A stretch of DNA of 64,000 nt, taken from contig NZ_CP021023.1 of the NCBI RefSeq assembly GCF_002117005.1, positions 2,466,995-2,530,994 on the forward strand. Reading direction: 5' to 3'. The stretch is from Sedimentisphaera salicampi (lineage in GTDB: Bacteria > Planctomycetota > Phycisphaerae > Sedimentisphaerales > Sedimentisphaeraceae). This document shows positions 26,798 through 34,457 of this stretch, one piece after another. The stretch's first letter is position 1. Every line of letters begins with the position of its first letter. Both the position numbers and the translations under genes were made by a program. The notes beneath the pieces are model-generated. The model did not search any database. It was not told where the DNA came from and saw only the letters and a list, made by a program, of their open reading frames with translations.

Positions 26798-27757
26798 ATG
26801 AGCGGTAAAGAGATTAACAGAAGAAGTTTCCTTGGCGGAGCAGGGGCCTTGGCAGCAGGTATAATGGTGAATTCAGGTGCGGCGGCGAAAGCCGCGCAGA
26901 ACAGCAGTGAAGCCTCCAAGCAAACTTTTAGAATATGCCACCTAACAGATATTCATATCACCCCTCACAGAGATGCCCCCGAGACTTTCGAAAAGGCGAT
27001 CAAGCGAATCAATTCATTAACGCCAAAGCCCAGTCTCATAGTTACCGGCGGAGACAATATTATGGATTCCTTCGCAACCCCTGAGAAGCAGGTGAAAAGG
27101 CAGTATAAGGTGCTTGACAGCCTAATGGCGAAAACGGATATCCCTGTAAAATACTGCCTCGGCAACCACGACCTCTGGGGCTGGAACAAATCCAAGAGCA
27201 AAACCACAGGCGAAGAGGCAAAATGGGGAGCAAAATGGGCGATTGAGCATTACGGCCTCCCGGGCGAATATTATTCGTTCAATCATTCGGGCTGGAAATT
27301 TATTATGCTCAACACAGTTAAGCCGGACCCGAACGATAAGAACGGATACATAGGCGGGATTGGAGAAAAGCAGTTTGCATGGCTTGAGAACGTGCTTGCT
27401 GGGATGCCTTCAGATATGCCTGCGGCGATTATTTCGCATATCCCATTGCTCACAGTAACAAATTTTGAGCTTCTGGATTCAGGGGCGAATCTGCCTAGAA
27501 TAAATCCCGGCTGGATATGCTACGACGGGCCAAAGGCAGCAAAGCTTTTCAAAAGACACAAAAACGTAAAGCTATGCCTGAGCGGACATATGCACCGCAG
27601 AGACAGAATTGACTATATGGGAGTGAGCTATATCTGCGACGGAGCTGTATCCGGCGGCTGGTGGCGCGGCCCGCACAGAGGCTGCGAGGCAGGCTTCGGC
27701 TTGTTAGACTTAAACAGCGAGGGAAGCTTCAATCACGAATATATCGAATACCTGTAA
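26798..27757 (+). CDS. Tat-exported calcineurin-like metallophosphoesterase
   Basis: This 319-residue periplasmic phosphoesterase has a twin-arginine leader (NRRSFLGGAGALAAG). The metal motifs are in order: HLTDIHITP near residue 50, VTGGDNIMD near 85, CLGNHDLWG near 122, ISHIPL near 208, and LSGHMHRRD near 265. CpdA-like enzymes have the same order. AAGGAAAGG precedes the ATG. The natural substrate is unknown; an exported location argues against cyclic-nucleotide turnover. It converges with the GH43 gene, with a 57-base gap and no clear terminator. Confidence 0.85.
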   Translation: MSGKEINRRSFLGGAGALAAGIMVNSGAAAKAAQNSSEASKQTFRICHLTDIHITPHRDAPETFEKAIKRINSLTPKPSLIVTGGDNIMDSFATPEKQVKRQYKVLDSLMAKTDIPVKYCLGNHDLWGWNKSKSKTTGEEAKWGAKWAIEHYGLPGEYYSFNHSGWKFIMLNTVKPDPNDKNGYIGGIGEKQFAWLENVLAGMPSDMPAAIISHIPLLTVTNFELLDSGANLPRINPGWICYDGPKAAKLFKRHKNVKLCLSGHMHRRDRIDYMGVSYICDGAVSGGWWRGPHRGCEAGFGLLDLNSEGSFNHEYIEYL

Positions 27758-27814
27758 ATCCGCTGGTTCTGCACAATTCGAGTATTATATAAGGATTAGT
27801 TTCGCAGGCTTTGG

Positions 27815-28906
27815 TCAGAATTCCTGTGCTTCCTCTTTCCCTGGCTCTGCATAGAGAGGATCCAGCGGCTCAACGTGAATCTCCCCGCTCTCAAGCTGAC
27901 GGATGTCCATGGGCACAATCGTAACGCCTTGTTTGTTCACGGTGTAGGCGGTATCGCTTAGATCCTTGGTTTTCGCTTCTTCTCGGCTGATTACGGGAAC
28001 GTTTGCATTGTAAAACGCAGTGCACCACCATTTCCCGCTTTTATCCTTGAAGAGGGTGCCGTGGCCGAGGAACCTGCCTGCAAATTTCCTTTTCCCGTAT
28101 CCGCTGTTTATCTTATCAGAAACGCAGTAGTAAAGGTTGTATGAGCCCTTGCGCATCTTATCTGTTGACCAGCCCGTTCCAAAGAGCACAAACTTATCAC
28201 CGATTTTCCTTATCATACAGCCCTCATGGCCGATTTTTCTGTTAGAAGGCCAAATGCGAGCCCACTTCCCGGCCACGCCGGAAAAATCTTCCTTGAGCGG
28301 GACAATATTGGCCGCCCCCCAGATAAGCCAAACCCTTCCGCTTTCATCCTGAAAGAGTGTAGGGTCGTGCCTTTTGCGTATATTTTTGCCCATGGGATTC
28401 AGATAAGGCCCTTCAAGCTTTCTGCCCTTTGTTAAGGATAGGTTAGCGCCGTTCACGGGTGCGGGGCTCGTATGAACAATCGCCCAGCGTCCGTCTATAA
28501 AGTGCATTTCCGGCGCCCAGAGCCTCCAGTCGTTTATCTCTCGGTGTTTTTCAGGATAAACCTTCGGCCAGATCCCGTCTGCAAGGGAATAAGGTGCCCC
28601 GATATACTCCCAGTCTATGAGGTTCCTGCTCCTCCAGAGACGCATAATATGTCCCACTCTATTCGGAGAAACGTTCTTGTTGTACTTGTTGCTGAGGTGT
28701 TTAGGGTTTTCCGGGAGTTTTGTAGTGCCGGTAAGGTAATACCAGCCGTCCGGCATAAGGATGATATACGGATCTCTTATCCAGCCGTCTTTGATGTGAA
28801 GGGCTTTGTTTCTCGCCTTGAGTCCTTCCTTTATCTCTTCGGCGGGCAGTGCCGCAAACAGCGAGACGCAAATTAAAACCAACAGGAAAAGAGTTATTTT
28901 TCTCAT
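27815..28906 (-). CDS. Secreted GH43-like glycoside hydrolase
   Basis: This 363-residue five-bladed-propeller enzyme has an N-terminal Sec signal (hydrophobic core LFLLVLICVSLFAALPA). The GH43 catalytic pattern is visible: general base Asp in WIRDPYIILMPDGWYYLTGT near residue 44, the pKa-tuning Asp in KRHDPTLFQDESG near 193, and the proton-donor Glu in LWAPEMHFIDGRW near 142. The family removes arabinose, xylose or galactose residues from plant or algal glycans. AAAGGAACG precedes the start. The upstream gene (TIGR03790) is 100 bases away, and a palindrome plus an AT-rich element between them suggest an independent promoter. Confidence 0.82.
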   Translation of the reverse strand: MRKITLFLLVLICVSLFAALPAEEIKEGLKARNKALHIKDGWIRDPYIILMPDGWYYLTGTTKLPENPKHLSNKYNKNVSPNRVGHIMRLWRSRNLIDWEYIGAPYSLADGIWPKVYPEKHREINDWRLWAPEMHFIDGRWAIVHTSPAPVNGANLSLTKGRKLEGPYLNPMGKNIRKRHDPTLFQDESGRVWLIWGAANIVPLKEDFSGVAGKWARIWPSNRKIGHEGCMIRKIGDKFVLFGTGWSTDKMRKGSYNLYYCVSDKINSGYGKRKFAGRFLGHGTLFKDKSGKWWCTAFYNANVPVISREEAKTKDLSDTAYTVNKQGVTIVPMDIRQLESGEIHVEPLDPLYAEPGKEEAQEF

Positions 28907-28925
28907 AAAGCGTTCCTTTATCTAA

Positions 28926-28983
28926 ATTCTAATGAAGCTGACTGCATTATTAGAATATCTCTGAATGTAAATTTTTTCAAAAA
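28926..28983 (-). promoter_or_regulatory. GH43 promoter region: inverted repeat and shared AT-rich element
   Basis: An 8-bp perfect inverted repeat (ATTCTAAT at 28926-28933, ATTAGAAT at 28949-28956) lies 20-50 bases before the GH43 start. Next to it, 28966-28983 repeats exactly the 18-base AT-rich block found before the sulfatase operon (10933-10950). Together these look like an operator and promoter for polysaccharide genes. Confidence 0.4.
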
Positions 28984-29006
28984 TTGTCCAGATGCAGCCT
29001 GATTTA

Positions 29007-30494
29007 TCAGTAGTTCAGCGTCATCAGCGGATCGCCTATAAGCAGCACCTTCCACGAATTCTGAGGTTTGCTGTAGTAGAAGGCCTCTACAAGGGTTTTT
29101 CCGTCCAGCAGTGCGCCGGCGAAGAGATCCGGCCTCGGCATCGCCGTGAGCACGGGCTCAGCCACTGCTCCGATTACGGCATCCGCTCCGTCTGAAAGCA
29201 GATTTGGACACCACGAACGGCTCTGCTTATCCCTCAGCTCGCTCGCCCCGAAGCTTGTAATATGATATGCAATCGAGCCCGGAATGAATTCAAGCTTGCA
29301 GTTGTATCTGCTGGGGCTGTACCAGCCGATGTAAAACATACACGCCGATTGGGAGTTTGTGAGTTCGGATGTCTCTTCAATCTCTGTTGTGCAGCCTTCT
29401 TTGCTGAAGATATCAGCGGCCTTCTGAATGTAGGAATCGTATCTCACATAAGCATCAGCCAGCCCCTGTTCGGCGGCATTCTGCAGGTCAAAAACGCATT
29501 TTTCCCCCGGGTAGTAGCCCTTTTCTGCTGAATTAGCTATCATCCTCTTAACGATCCCCTCCCCAGGTCCGTCGAGGCGGGAAACCATCAGCGTTTTTGC
29601 GTTTTGATTATCCAGGGCCTGCCCGTTCCGAAAGAATTCGTTCTCGATATATCCGTGGATGCGGTAGTTGGTAAAATCCAGCAATGAAAGTTCGCTGTCC
29701 AGAGCAGCTCCGGTTTTGATGCCCTTAATCTGCTCAATATCATCCCTGCACGCCTTATAGGCCTCGAGCTTGCCGTAAAGCCTCTCGGCGGCCTCGTAAT
29801 ATCCCCGTTTCAGCCTTTGTGAATAGTTGTAATGCTTCTGGCTGAGCTGATCGTAAATATCGCTGTCTGAGAAGGTGGATTTTATCGCAGGGGAGTAGAA
29901 TTTTATTCCGAATTCCTCCCTTGCCATTTTTCTTGATAGCCTGCTGCCGTAGAGAGGGCTCACGGTATCCATAAACTCAATCTGAGCGGCCCTGCCTTGG
30001 TCTGCCGCCTTCTCTAAAGCCTCAAAAAGCAGTGAATTAACAGCCATCAGAAACGGCTTTGAATCGTTGAGCTGCGGATCATTAAGCCTTGATAAAACGC
30101 CTTTTATCTCGTCCTTAAGCCTCTCGCGAATCACGATAAGCTGCCTTAGCTGGCTGCTGTTTTCATCCGAACTGTCCTGCCGCCTTATCTTATAAGGCAC
30201 GCCGTAAACAACTGCCAGACACCTTACCTCGGGCAGATCATCCAAAGCCTTTTTTACGGGAGCGTAAACTTTGCTGCTGTATTTCTCCCTCGAAATGGAA
30301 TCTCCTGCCTGAGCTCCTAAGCGGAGCTGAATTATATGCTGCTCCGGGATTTTGCGTGTTTTGGTGTAAAGATTGGCGATGCTCAGCGATCCGGGGACAT
30401 CAGTATTGCACACAACAGCTACTTCCCCGGGCAAAAGCCGGCAATACGAAATGCTGGCAGCGAATAGTATAAAGATAATTGCGGGTGCTTTCAT
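29007..30494 (-). CDS. TIGR03790-family secreted protein of unknown function
   Basis: This 496-residue protein with a Sec signal (MKAPAIIFILFAASISYC) resembles the TIGR03790 family, best known from planctomycetes and other biofilm or surface-living bacteria. The conserved opening PGEVAVVCNTDVPGSLSIANLYTK and the CLAVVYGVPYKI segment near residue 95 fit it. The C-terminal region has SFGASELRDKQS and GDPLMTLNY, as in cysteine-peptidase-like folds, but no catalytic residue is claimed. The start at 30494 is chosen for its signal peptide and a GAGGCGG upstream; a longer frame to 30626 would overlap the neighbouring gene. It follows the degenerate activator gene by 22 bases, so the two are probably cotranscribed. 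Confidence 0.7.
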   Translation of the reverse strand: MKAPAIIFILFAASISYCRLLPGEVAVVCNTDVPGSLSIANLYTKTRKIPEQHIIQLRLGAQAGDSISREKYSSKVYAPVKKALDDLPEVRCLAVVYGVPYKIRRQDSSDENSSQLRQLIVIRERLKDEIKGVLSRLNDPQLNDSKPFLMAVNSLLFEALEKAADQGRAAQIEFMDTVSPLYGSRLSRKMAREEFGIKFYSPAIKSTFSDSDIYDQLSQKHYNYSQRLKRGYYEAAERLYGKLEAYKACRDDIEQIKGIKTGAALDSELSLLDFTNYRIHGYIENEFFRNGQALDNQNAKTLMVSRLDGPGEGIVKRMIANSAEKGYYPGEKCVFDLQNAAEQGLADAYVRYDSYIQKAADIFSKEGCTTEIEETSELTNSQSACMFYIGWYSPSRYNCKLEFIPGSIAYHITSFGASELRDKQSRSWCPNLLSDGADAVIGAVAEPVLTAMPRPDLFAGALLDGKTLVEAFYYSKPQNSWKVLLIGDPLMTLNY

Positions 30495-30516
30495 ATGTTG
30501 GTTTCCGCCTCGGATC

Positions 30517-31938
30517 TCAGCTTGGCTCATTTCGGGCAGTTTCGTCCATTTCAATGTATTTTTTGGCAGTCCTTCTGTCGAGCCCTGCAGTGCGGGCCGC
30601 CTGCTCGTAAGAGCCGTATTCTTCATAGAGCATTTTGCAGTAGTCCGAGAGAAGTTTTGCTGCTGTGGGGCGGGAGCTTAGGAAATCTTTTCCATGAGAA
30701 TTATCTGATTCGCTGATTAGCTCCTCGCCGCCTGAAAGCAGGAAGGATTTTACAAAGCAGGAAAGTTCCCGCTCGTTCTCAGGCCAGCTGTATTCAAGCC
30801 CGCCCTTTACGATAAGCTGTTCACTGAGCTTTTCTGCTGCTTCAGGATTGCTTATGCCCGTGCACTGCTCAAGGGCTTTTGAAGCAATCAAAGCAAGGTT
30901 GTCTCTGCTCTGGTCTATTCTTTCTCTCAGCGGAGGCACTGTAAGCGTTTTGGCAAAGCACATTTTCAGCCCTGAGCCGAGCTGGCTTGTATCTTCTGTC
31001 AGACCTGCGAAAACTCTTGATTCAAGGGCGTTTCGCTTTGTATCGCCGGCAGGGGAGCAAAAGCCTGTTTCTAAGGCGAGCCTGAGCTTTTCTGCAAGAC
31101 GGGCAGTGAGATTTTCGATGCCGTCTATAAAGGCAATTCCTCCGGCAGAAGGCTTATCCAGCACCCCTTTTGCCGGCGAATCTGCCCAGAGAAATGCACC
31201 TTTGCCCCTTCCGAATATAAAAGATTCTGCCTCATCTTCTCGGCAGCCTGACATATCGGCAGAGGCGTAAAGCTTCTGCATATCTGTTTTGAAGCTTTGT
31301 TTCTTTTCGTTGTATCCGATGAAGCCGCTTAAAGCGGCCGCTTCCGCAGCCCTCGTCCTTTCACAGCCCGGCTGGCTGCAAATAAGTATTGGAAAATGCA
31401 CCGAGCTCTCTGAGAAGAAATTGATGTAATTCTCAAAGCTGGATGAAAACACACAATCCCAAAGCTGCTTTCTGAAATCCTCGGCTACTCTCCCGTGTCC
31501 CGAAATAGAATCCTCTATACAGCCCTTAGCCCTTTCAAGCTGGAAGAAGGATGAGAAAATCCGGTTTGCTTTGCTTTTCTCGAAGCCGTGTTTCTCAAGG
31601 CTTAAAAGCCCCTCGGAGCCGAAATCTATCGACAGGGGGGATTCCGCCTTGAATGCCTCGCAGGCTTTGGAAGAAAGCTTGCAGGCAAATCGCAGATAGG
31701 ATGAGCTGATGAAAAGCTTTTCTGCTATACCCTTCTCTTGAAACGGGAAGTCCTGAACCAGCTCAAGACCGCTCTCCTCCAAACGCTTTATAATCTGGAG
31801 CAGCTTTTCATTAAGCTCCTCTTGCGGGAGGCTGTCTTGGAGCGTATTGTCCCCTTTATCGCTTGCAAATGGATTGGCAAAAACGCTTTCAAAAGCGGAA
31901 GATATGAAACTGAGCTCATTTTTTGTAAGAGTTTCCAT
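30517..31938 (-). CDS. Degenerate sigma-54-activator-like protein with Fis-type HTH
   Basis: This 473-residue protein aligns by eye with bacterial enhancer-binding proteins but has lost key residues. The Walker A site (about 184-195) reads LICSQPGCERT, with Glu where Lys is required. The GAFTGA sigma-54 loop reads GAFLWA at 247-252. Walker B reads AFIDGIENL at 269-277, keeping Asp272 but with Gly instead of the catalytic Glu. The VPPLRERIDQ sensor region (334-343) and YSWPENERELS (383-392, usually WPGNVREL) remain. A C-terminal helix-turn-helix (YEQAARTAGLDRRTAKKYIE) should bind DNA. It is therefore unlikely to hydrolyse ATP or open sigma-54 promoters. It may act as a plain DNA-binding regulator of the linked TIGR03790 gene. 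Confidence 0.65.
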   Translation of the reverse strand: METLTKNELSFISSAFESVFANPFASDKGDNTLQDSLPQEELNEKLLQIIKRLEESGLELVQDFPFQEKGIAEKLFISSSYLRFACKLSSKACEAFKAESPLSIDFGSEGLLSLEKHGFEKSKANRIFSSFFQLERAKGCIEDSISGHGRVAEDFRKQLWDCVFSSSFENYINFFSESSVHFPILICSQPGCERTRAAEAAALSGFIGYNEKKQSFKTDMQKLYASADMSGCREDEAESFIFGRGKGAFLWADSPAKGVLDKPSAGGIAFIDGIENLTARLAEKLRLALETGFCSPAGDTKRNALESRVFAGLTEDTSQLGSGLKMCFAKTLTVPPLRERIDQSRDNLALIASKALEQCTGISNPEAAEKLSEQLIVKGGLEYSWPENERELSCFVKSFLLSGGEELISESDNSHGKDFLSSRPTAAKLLSDYCKMLYEEYGSYEQAARTAGLDRRTAKKYIEMDETARNEPS

Positions 31939-32326
31939 ACATTTATTGTACAGCTTTTGAGGGCAATGTCAAACGGTTGAGCTGTTCGCCTGCTGGCTCT
32001 CTGCTCAGCGAAAGATTCTTCGTACTGCAGCGGAGCGGTGTCCTCCGTAGCGGACTCGCGAAGCATTTACTGCGGCCAGTCTGTGATGAGCACCTGCTGT
32101 CCACTTATTTCGTCCGCCTGCGGCGAACTTCATGCGTGGCTCTGATTGTCGTTAGTATTCCGCAACGATTTTACGAGGCGAACATTTAAACCGAGCCGCA
32201 CGTGGAGGCCCGCCTTAGGCGGAGAGCCTGCCCGCCGCAGGCGGGGAACAAGCGGATAGATTCGTGGCGTGCGGCAAGCAGCCAGCGGCCCGTGGCAAAA
32301 TAATCAGCGAAAATTAGTGCTGATTA
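31939..32326. other. Gene-free stretch with three related GC palindromes
   Basis: No supported gene. Three short hairpins share the form CGCC-NNN-GGCG: 32115-32125, 32210-32222 and 32231-32245 (CCCGCC-GCA-GGCGGG). The last also lies within a GCCTGC/GCAGGC pair. None has a T tract, so they are not terminators. They resemble REP-like palindromes or RHS-island debris and mark the left edge of the accessory island. Confidence 0.4.
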
Positions 32327-32611
32327 GTGGCTGAACAAATCGCCGAGTTGAATTCTCTTGAAAGCGATTCCGAAATCCAGTATGATGATGCCTGCAATAT
32401 GACCTACGACGGCGAGAATAAGTATGAATATTTCGCCGATGGTGCGTTGGCTTCTGTATCTTCTGGAGGACAAATGATCGAATACAAATACGATGCGTTG
32501 GGGCGCAGGGTTGCGGCAAGCTCGGGCGGCGTGGAAACGTACCGCCTGTATGATACGCTCGGCCGCTGCGTGAAGGAGCTCTGCTCAATAGCGGGAAGCC
32601 AACCCGTATGA
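32327..32611 (+). pseudogene. RHS/YD-repeat gene fragment (left)
   Basis: This open stretch of 94 codons encodes YD-repeat sequence, with IQYDDACNMTYDG, YEYFADG, IEYKYDALGRRV and YRLYDTLGRCV. RHS proteins are large secreted toxins with many such repeats. Only about three remain here, with no proper start (GTG in frame) and no toxin core motif, so it is a remnant. After the repeat the frame ends in unrelated residues. A shifted frame (about 32595-32702, reading ANPYEKGNIRD) stays open up to the next gene's ATG and may be the decayed tip. Bases 32448-32581 are nearly identical to 37696-37829. Confidence 0.7.
32448..32581 (+). repeat. 134-bp direct repeat, left copy (RHS sequence)
   Basis: It matches 37696-37829 at 132 of 134 positions (differences at 32548 and 32566), in the same reading frame. 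The copies bracket the 5.1-kb accessory island. Confidence 0.95.
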
Positions 32612-32702
32612 GAAGGGTAATATCCGTGATAATGCTAATGTGATGAAGCTGGTATGTTTGGCAAATTTAGAGAATCTTTTACATAATGACAGAGGAGATT
32701 AA

Positions 32703-33464
32703 ATGTATTTACTGTACTCAGATGAATCTGGGGATCCCGGTAAATCAAACCAAGGCAATTACTTTATACTCTCTTCCTTATTAGTCCATGAGAGCAGGTG
32801 GCATGAGTGTTTTGGTTTGATAAAGCAGCTTAGAGCAAATTTAAAACAGGAATATGGGATCAACCGTAACGACGAGTTGCATGCCAACAAAAATATAGCA
32901 GGACGCGGGGCGCTTTGGGGAACTAGGTATTCTAAAGAAATGAGGGTGAAGCTGTTCAAGGCAGTTTTAGAGGCCATTTCTCAAATGCCCGGAGCGAAAA
33001 CTATGAGTATTTGCATTAACAAAAGCTCTTCTCAACTTGAAAGGAAAAGCGGACGTGATATACACGACACTGCTTGGAGGTTTATGCTGCAAAGGTTTGA
33101 CAATTTTATATCCAGAAAAAGTACGGACAAAGATTATGGGATAGTTTTTCACGACACGGGCCACGATGTAGAAATTAGAAAATTAATGCGAAAGATTAGG
33201 GTTTACAATTATGTCCCCAGTAAATATGGCAAATCCAGAAATCTTCCCCTTACCAGTCTCATAGAAGACCCTGTTCCTAGAGATTCGGCTCATTCTCAAT
33301 TCATCCAGTTGGTAGATTACATTGCTTATTGTTTGTTTCGTAAGATTGAGCCGACCGAGAAATATCCAGAGCTGAAGGAACTATACAATATGCTCGAGCC
33401 CGTGGCCTTGAAAGAAGTGTCAAGCAGTAATGATTTAGGGATAGTGTATTATCCTCTAAATTAG
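32703..33464 (+). CDS. DUF3800 domain protein
   Basis: This 253-residue protein opens with YLLYSDESGDPG (Asp7-Glu8), the hallmark of DUF3800, and ends with the matching FIQLVDYIAYCLFRK segment near residue 205, whose Asp is also conserved. These acidic residues suggest an RNase H-like nuclease fold, but activity is unproven. Family members are common in defence islands and mobile elements. The ATG directly follows a TAA stop of a short upstream frame, with GAGGAG as ribosome site. It follows the RHS remnant, as orphan toxin/immunity cassettes often do. Its A+T content is higher than that of the housekeeping genes. Confidence 0.82.
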   Translation: MYLLYSDESGDPGKSNQGNYFILSSLLVHESRWHECFGLIKQLRANLKQEYGINRNDELHANKNIAGRGALWGTRYSKEMRVKLFKAVLEAISQMPGAKTMSICINKSSSQLERKSGRDIHDTAWRFMLQRFDNFISRKSTDKDYGIVFHDTGHDVEIRKLMRKIRVYNYVPSKYGKSRNLPLTSLIEDPVPRDSAHSQFIQLVDYIAYCLFRKIEPTEKYPELKELYNMLEPVALKEVSSSNDLGIVYYPLN

Positions 33465-33478
33465 AGCGCATAAAAATA

Positions 33479-33530
33479 GCGTGGCCGGCCTGCTGAGCAG
33501 GCCTAGGCGTAAGGCCCAGTTCGGTCACGC
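33479..33530. other. Structured palindromic element after the DUF3800 gene
   Basis: An outer stem (GCGTGGCCG at 33479-33487 with CGGTCACGC, one mismatch) encloses a perfect 7-bp hairpin, GGCCTGC-TGA-GCAGGCC at 33487-33503, and a second small GGC/GCC pairing. No T tract follows on either strand. It could be a folded RNA end, a REP-like element or a recombination footprint. Confidence 0.35.
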
Positions 33531-33623
33531 ACTTATCATTATGGATTTTCTTGCGGATTGTTCAAGAAAAAAGTAAGTAAAAGCTTGCCGTGATGTAATC
33601 GTTTTCTGAAAGATTCAGGCTTT

Positions 33624-34148
33624 ATGAGAAAATACATACTATACATTTTGGGCTTTGCAGTTTTGGTATTTTGGGCGTTTTGGAATCATTTTACGCAGCA
33701 GTCAAGGCCATATACCAAGCCTTCTGAAAATTATTATAAAGGGGTAGCTGAAAATCTGCAGAACTCAATTATGCAGAATCCGCGGGATTGGGAGGGAAAA
33801 GGAGAAAGGATCAGGAAATCTGTAAAAGAGCTGCTTAGAACTCAAGGCAGGGCAAACCCTGTTATAGTTATGTCTTATGTTAAGCAATGTAATCCGGAAT
33901 GTGATTACTGGAGCGTAATCGTTAAATATGTTGATAAGGCGGTGGATGTCTTCAAGATTTCATACGAATTTGGGGATCAAAGGGTGGACCTGCTCACAAA
34001 TGACCGTCTCCGTCCTACATATGAATTTCACAAGGGAATGGCGCATATGGTAATACCTTTCAGACAGTTCGGCATAAAACCGCCGCCATGCGCACATGAA
34101 GAGAATTATTTCGCTGTCTTAGAAAAAATATGTATAAAGCTTTGGTAA
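33624..34148 (+). CDS. Hypothetical membrane-anchored protein
   Basis: I do not recognise this 174-residue protein. It has an N-terminal membrane anchor (YILYILGFAVLVFWAFW, about 4-21) and a soluble remainder with mixed alpha/beta character. Three Cys residues are present after the anchor, two in KQCNPEC. It lies inside the RHS-bounded island between the DUF3800 and AbiE genes, so an immunity or accessory role is possible but is only a guess from context. No clear ribosome site is seen. Confidence 0.5.
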   Translation: MRKYILYILGFAVLVFWAFWNHFTQQSRPYTKPSENYYKGVAENLQNSIMQNPRDWEGKGERIRKSVKELLRTQGRANPVIVMSYVKQCNPECDYWSVIVKYVDKAVDVFKISYEFGDQRVDLLTNDRLRPTYEFHKGMAHMVIPFRQFGIKPPPCAHEENYFAVLEKICIKLW

Positions 34149-34231
34149 ACGAAAGAGGAATTATTGAACTTGAAGATACGGAGGGAAACGTCTTAGATTT
34201 TCTCAATCTGGCTTCACTTACCCCTCGGTAA
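34130..34231 (+). CDS. Possible 33-residue small ORF
   Basis: An ATG at 34130, overlapping the previous stop in another frame, opens 33 codons (MYKALVNERGIIELEDTEG then VLDFLNLASLTPR). Composition looks protein-like, and it could be a small gene or a frameshifted tail of a neighbour. No homology is recognised and there is no strong ribosome site. Confidence 0.2.
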   Translation: MYKALVNERGIIELEDTEGNVLDFLNLASLTPR

Positions 34232-34356
34232 TCTGAAGGCTCACTAATCCGTATATTCGCTGTGAAAGGCAAATTGAATGAAAGCAGGTGGAAATATTAC
34301 TGCTATTTATGTTTATAAAACAATGGGGCGAGATATGAAGCATTGCGCCCCGAATA

Positions 34357-34379
34357 ATTCCGGCGTAACGCTGGCCGGC
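34357..34379 (+). repeat. 23-bp RHS micro-remnant
   Basis: It matches 37840-37862, within the right RHS fragment (coding SGETLAG), at 22 of 23 positions. It lies just before the AbiE promoter and may be the scar of a third RHS copy. Confidence 0.45.
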
Positions 34380-34398
34380 AGGGGAGGTCAAAAGTAAG

Positions 34399-34426
34399 TT
34401 GACTAAGTGTTGATATATGTTAATAT
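34399..34426 (+). promoter_or_regulatory. Promoter of the AbiE operon
   Basis: TTGACT at 34399-34404 and TAATAT at 34421-34426 are separated by 16 bases. Transcription would start near 34433, which favours the ATG at 34458 over upstream starts (GTG 34407, ATG 34425). The local short repeats around TTGATATATGTTAATATG could be an AbiEi autoregulatory site. Confidence 0.5.
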
Positions 34427-34457
34427 GTATGAACAGTTAGTCAACAAGGCAGTACAA

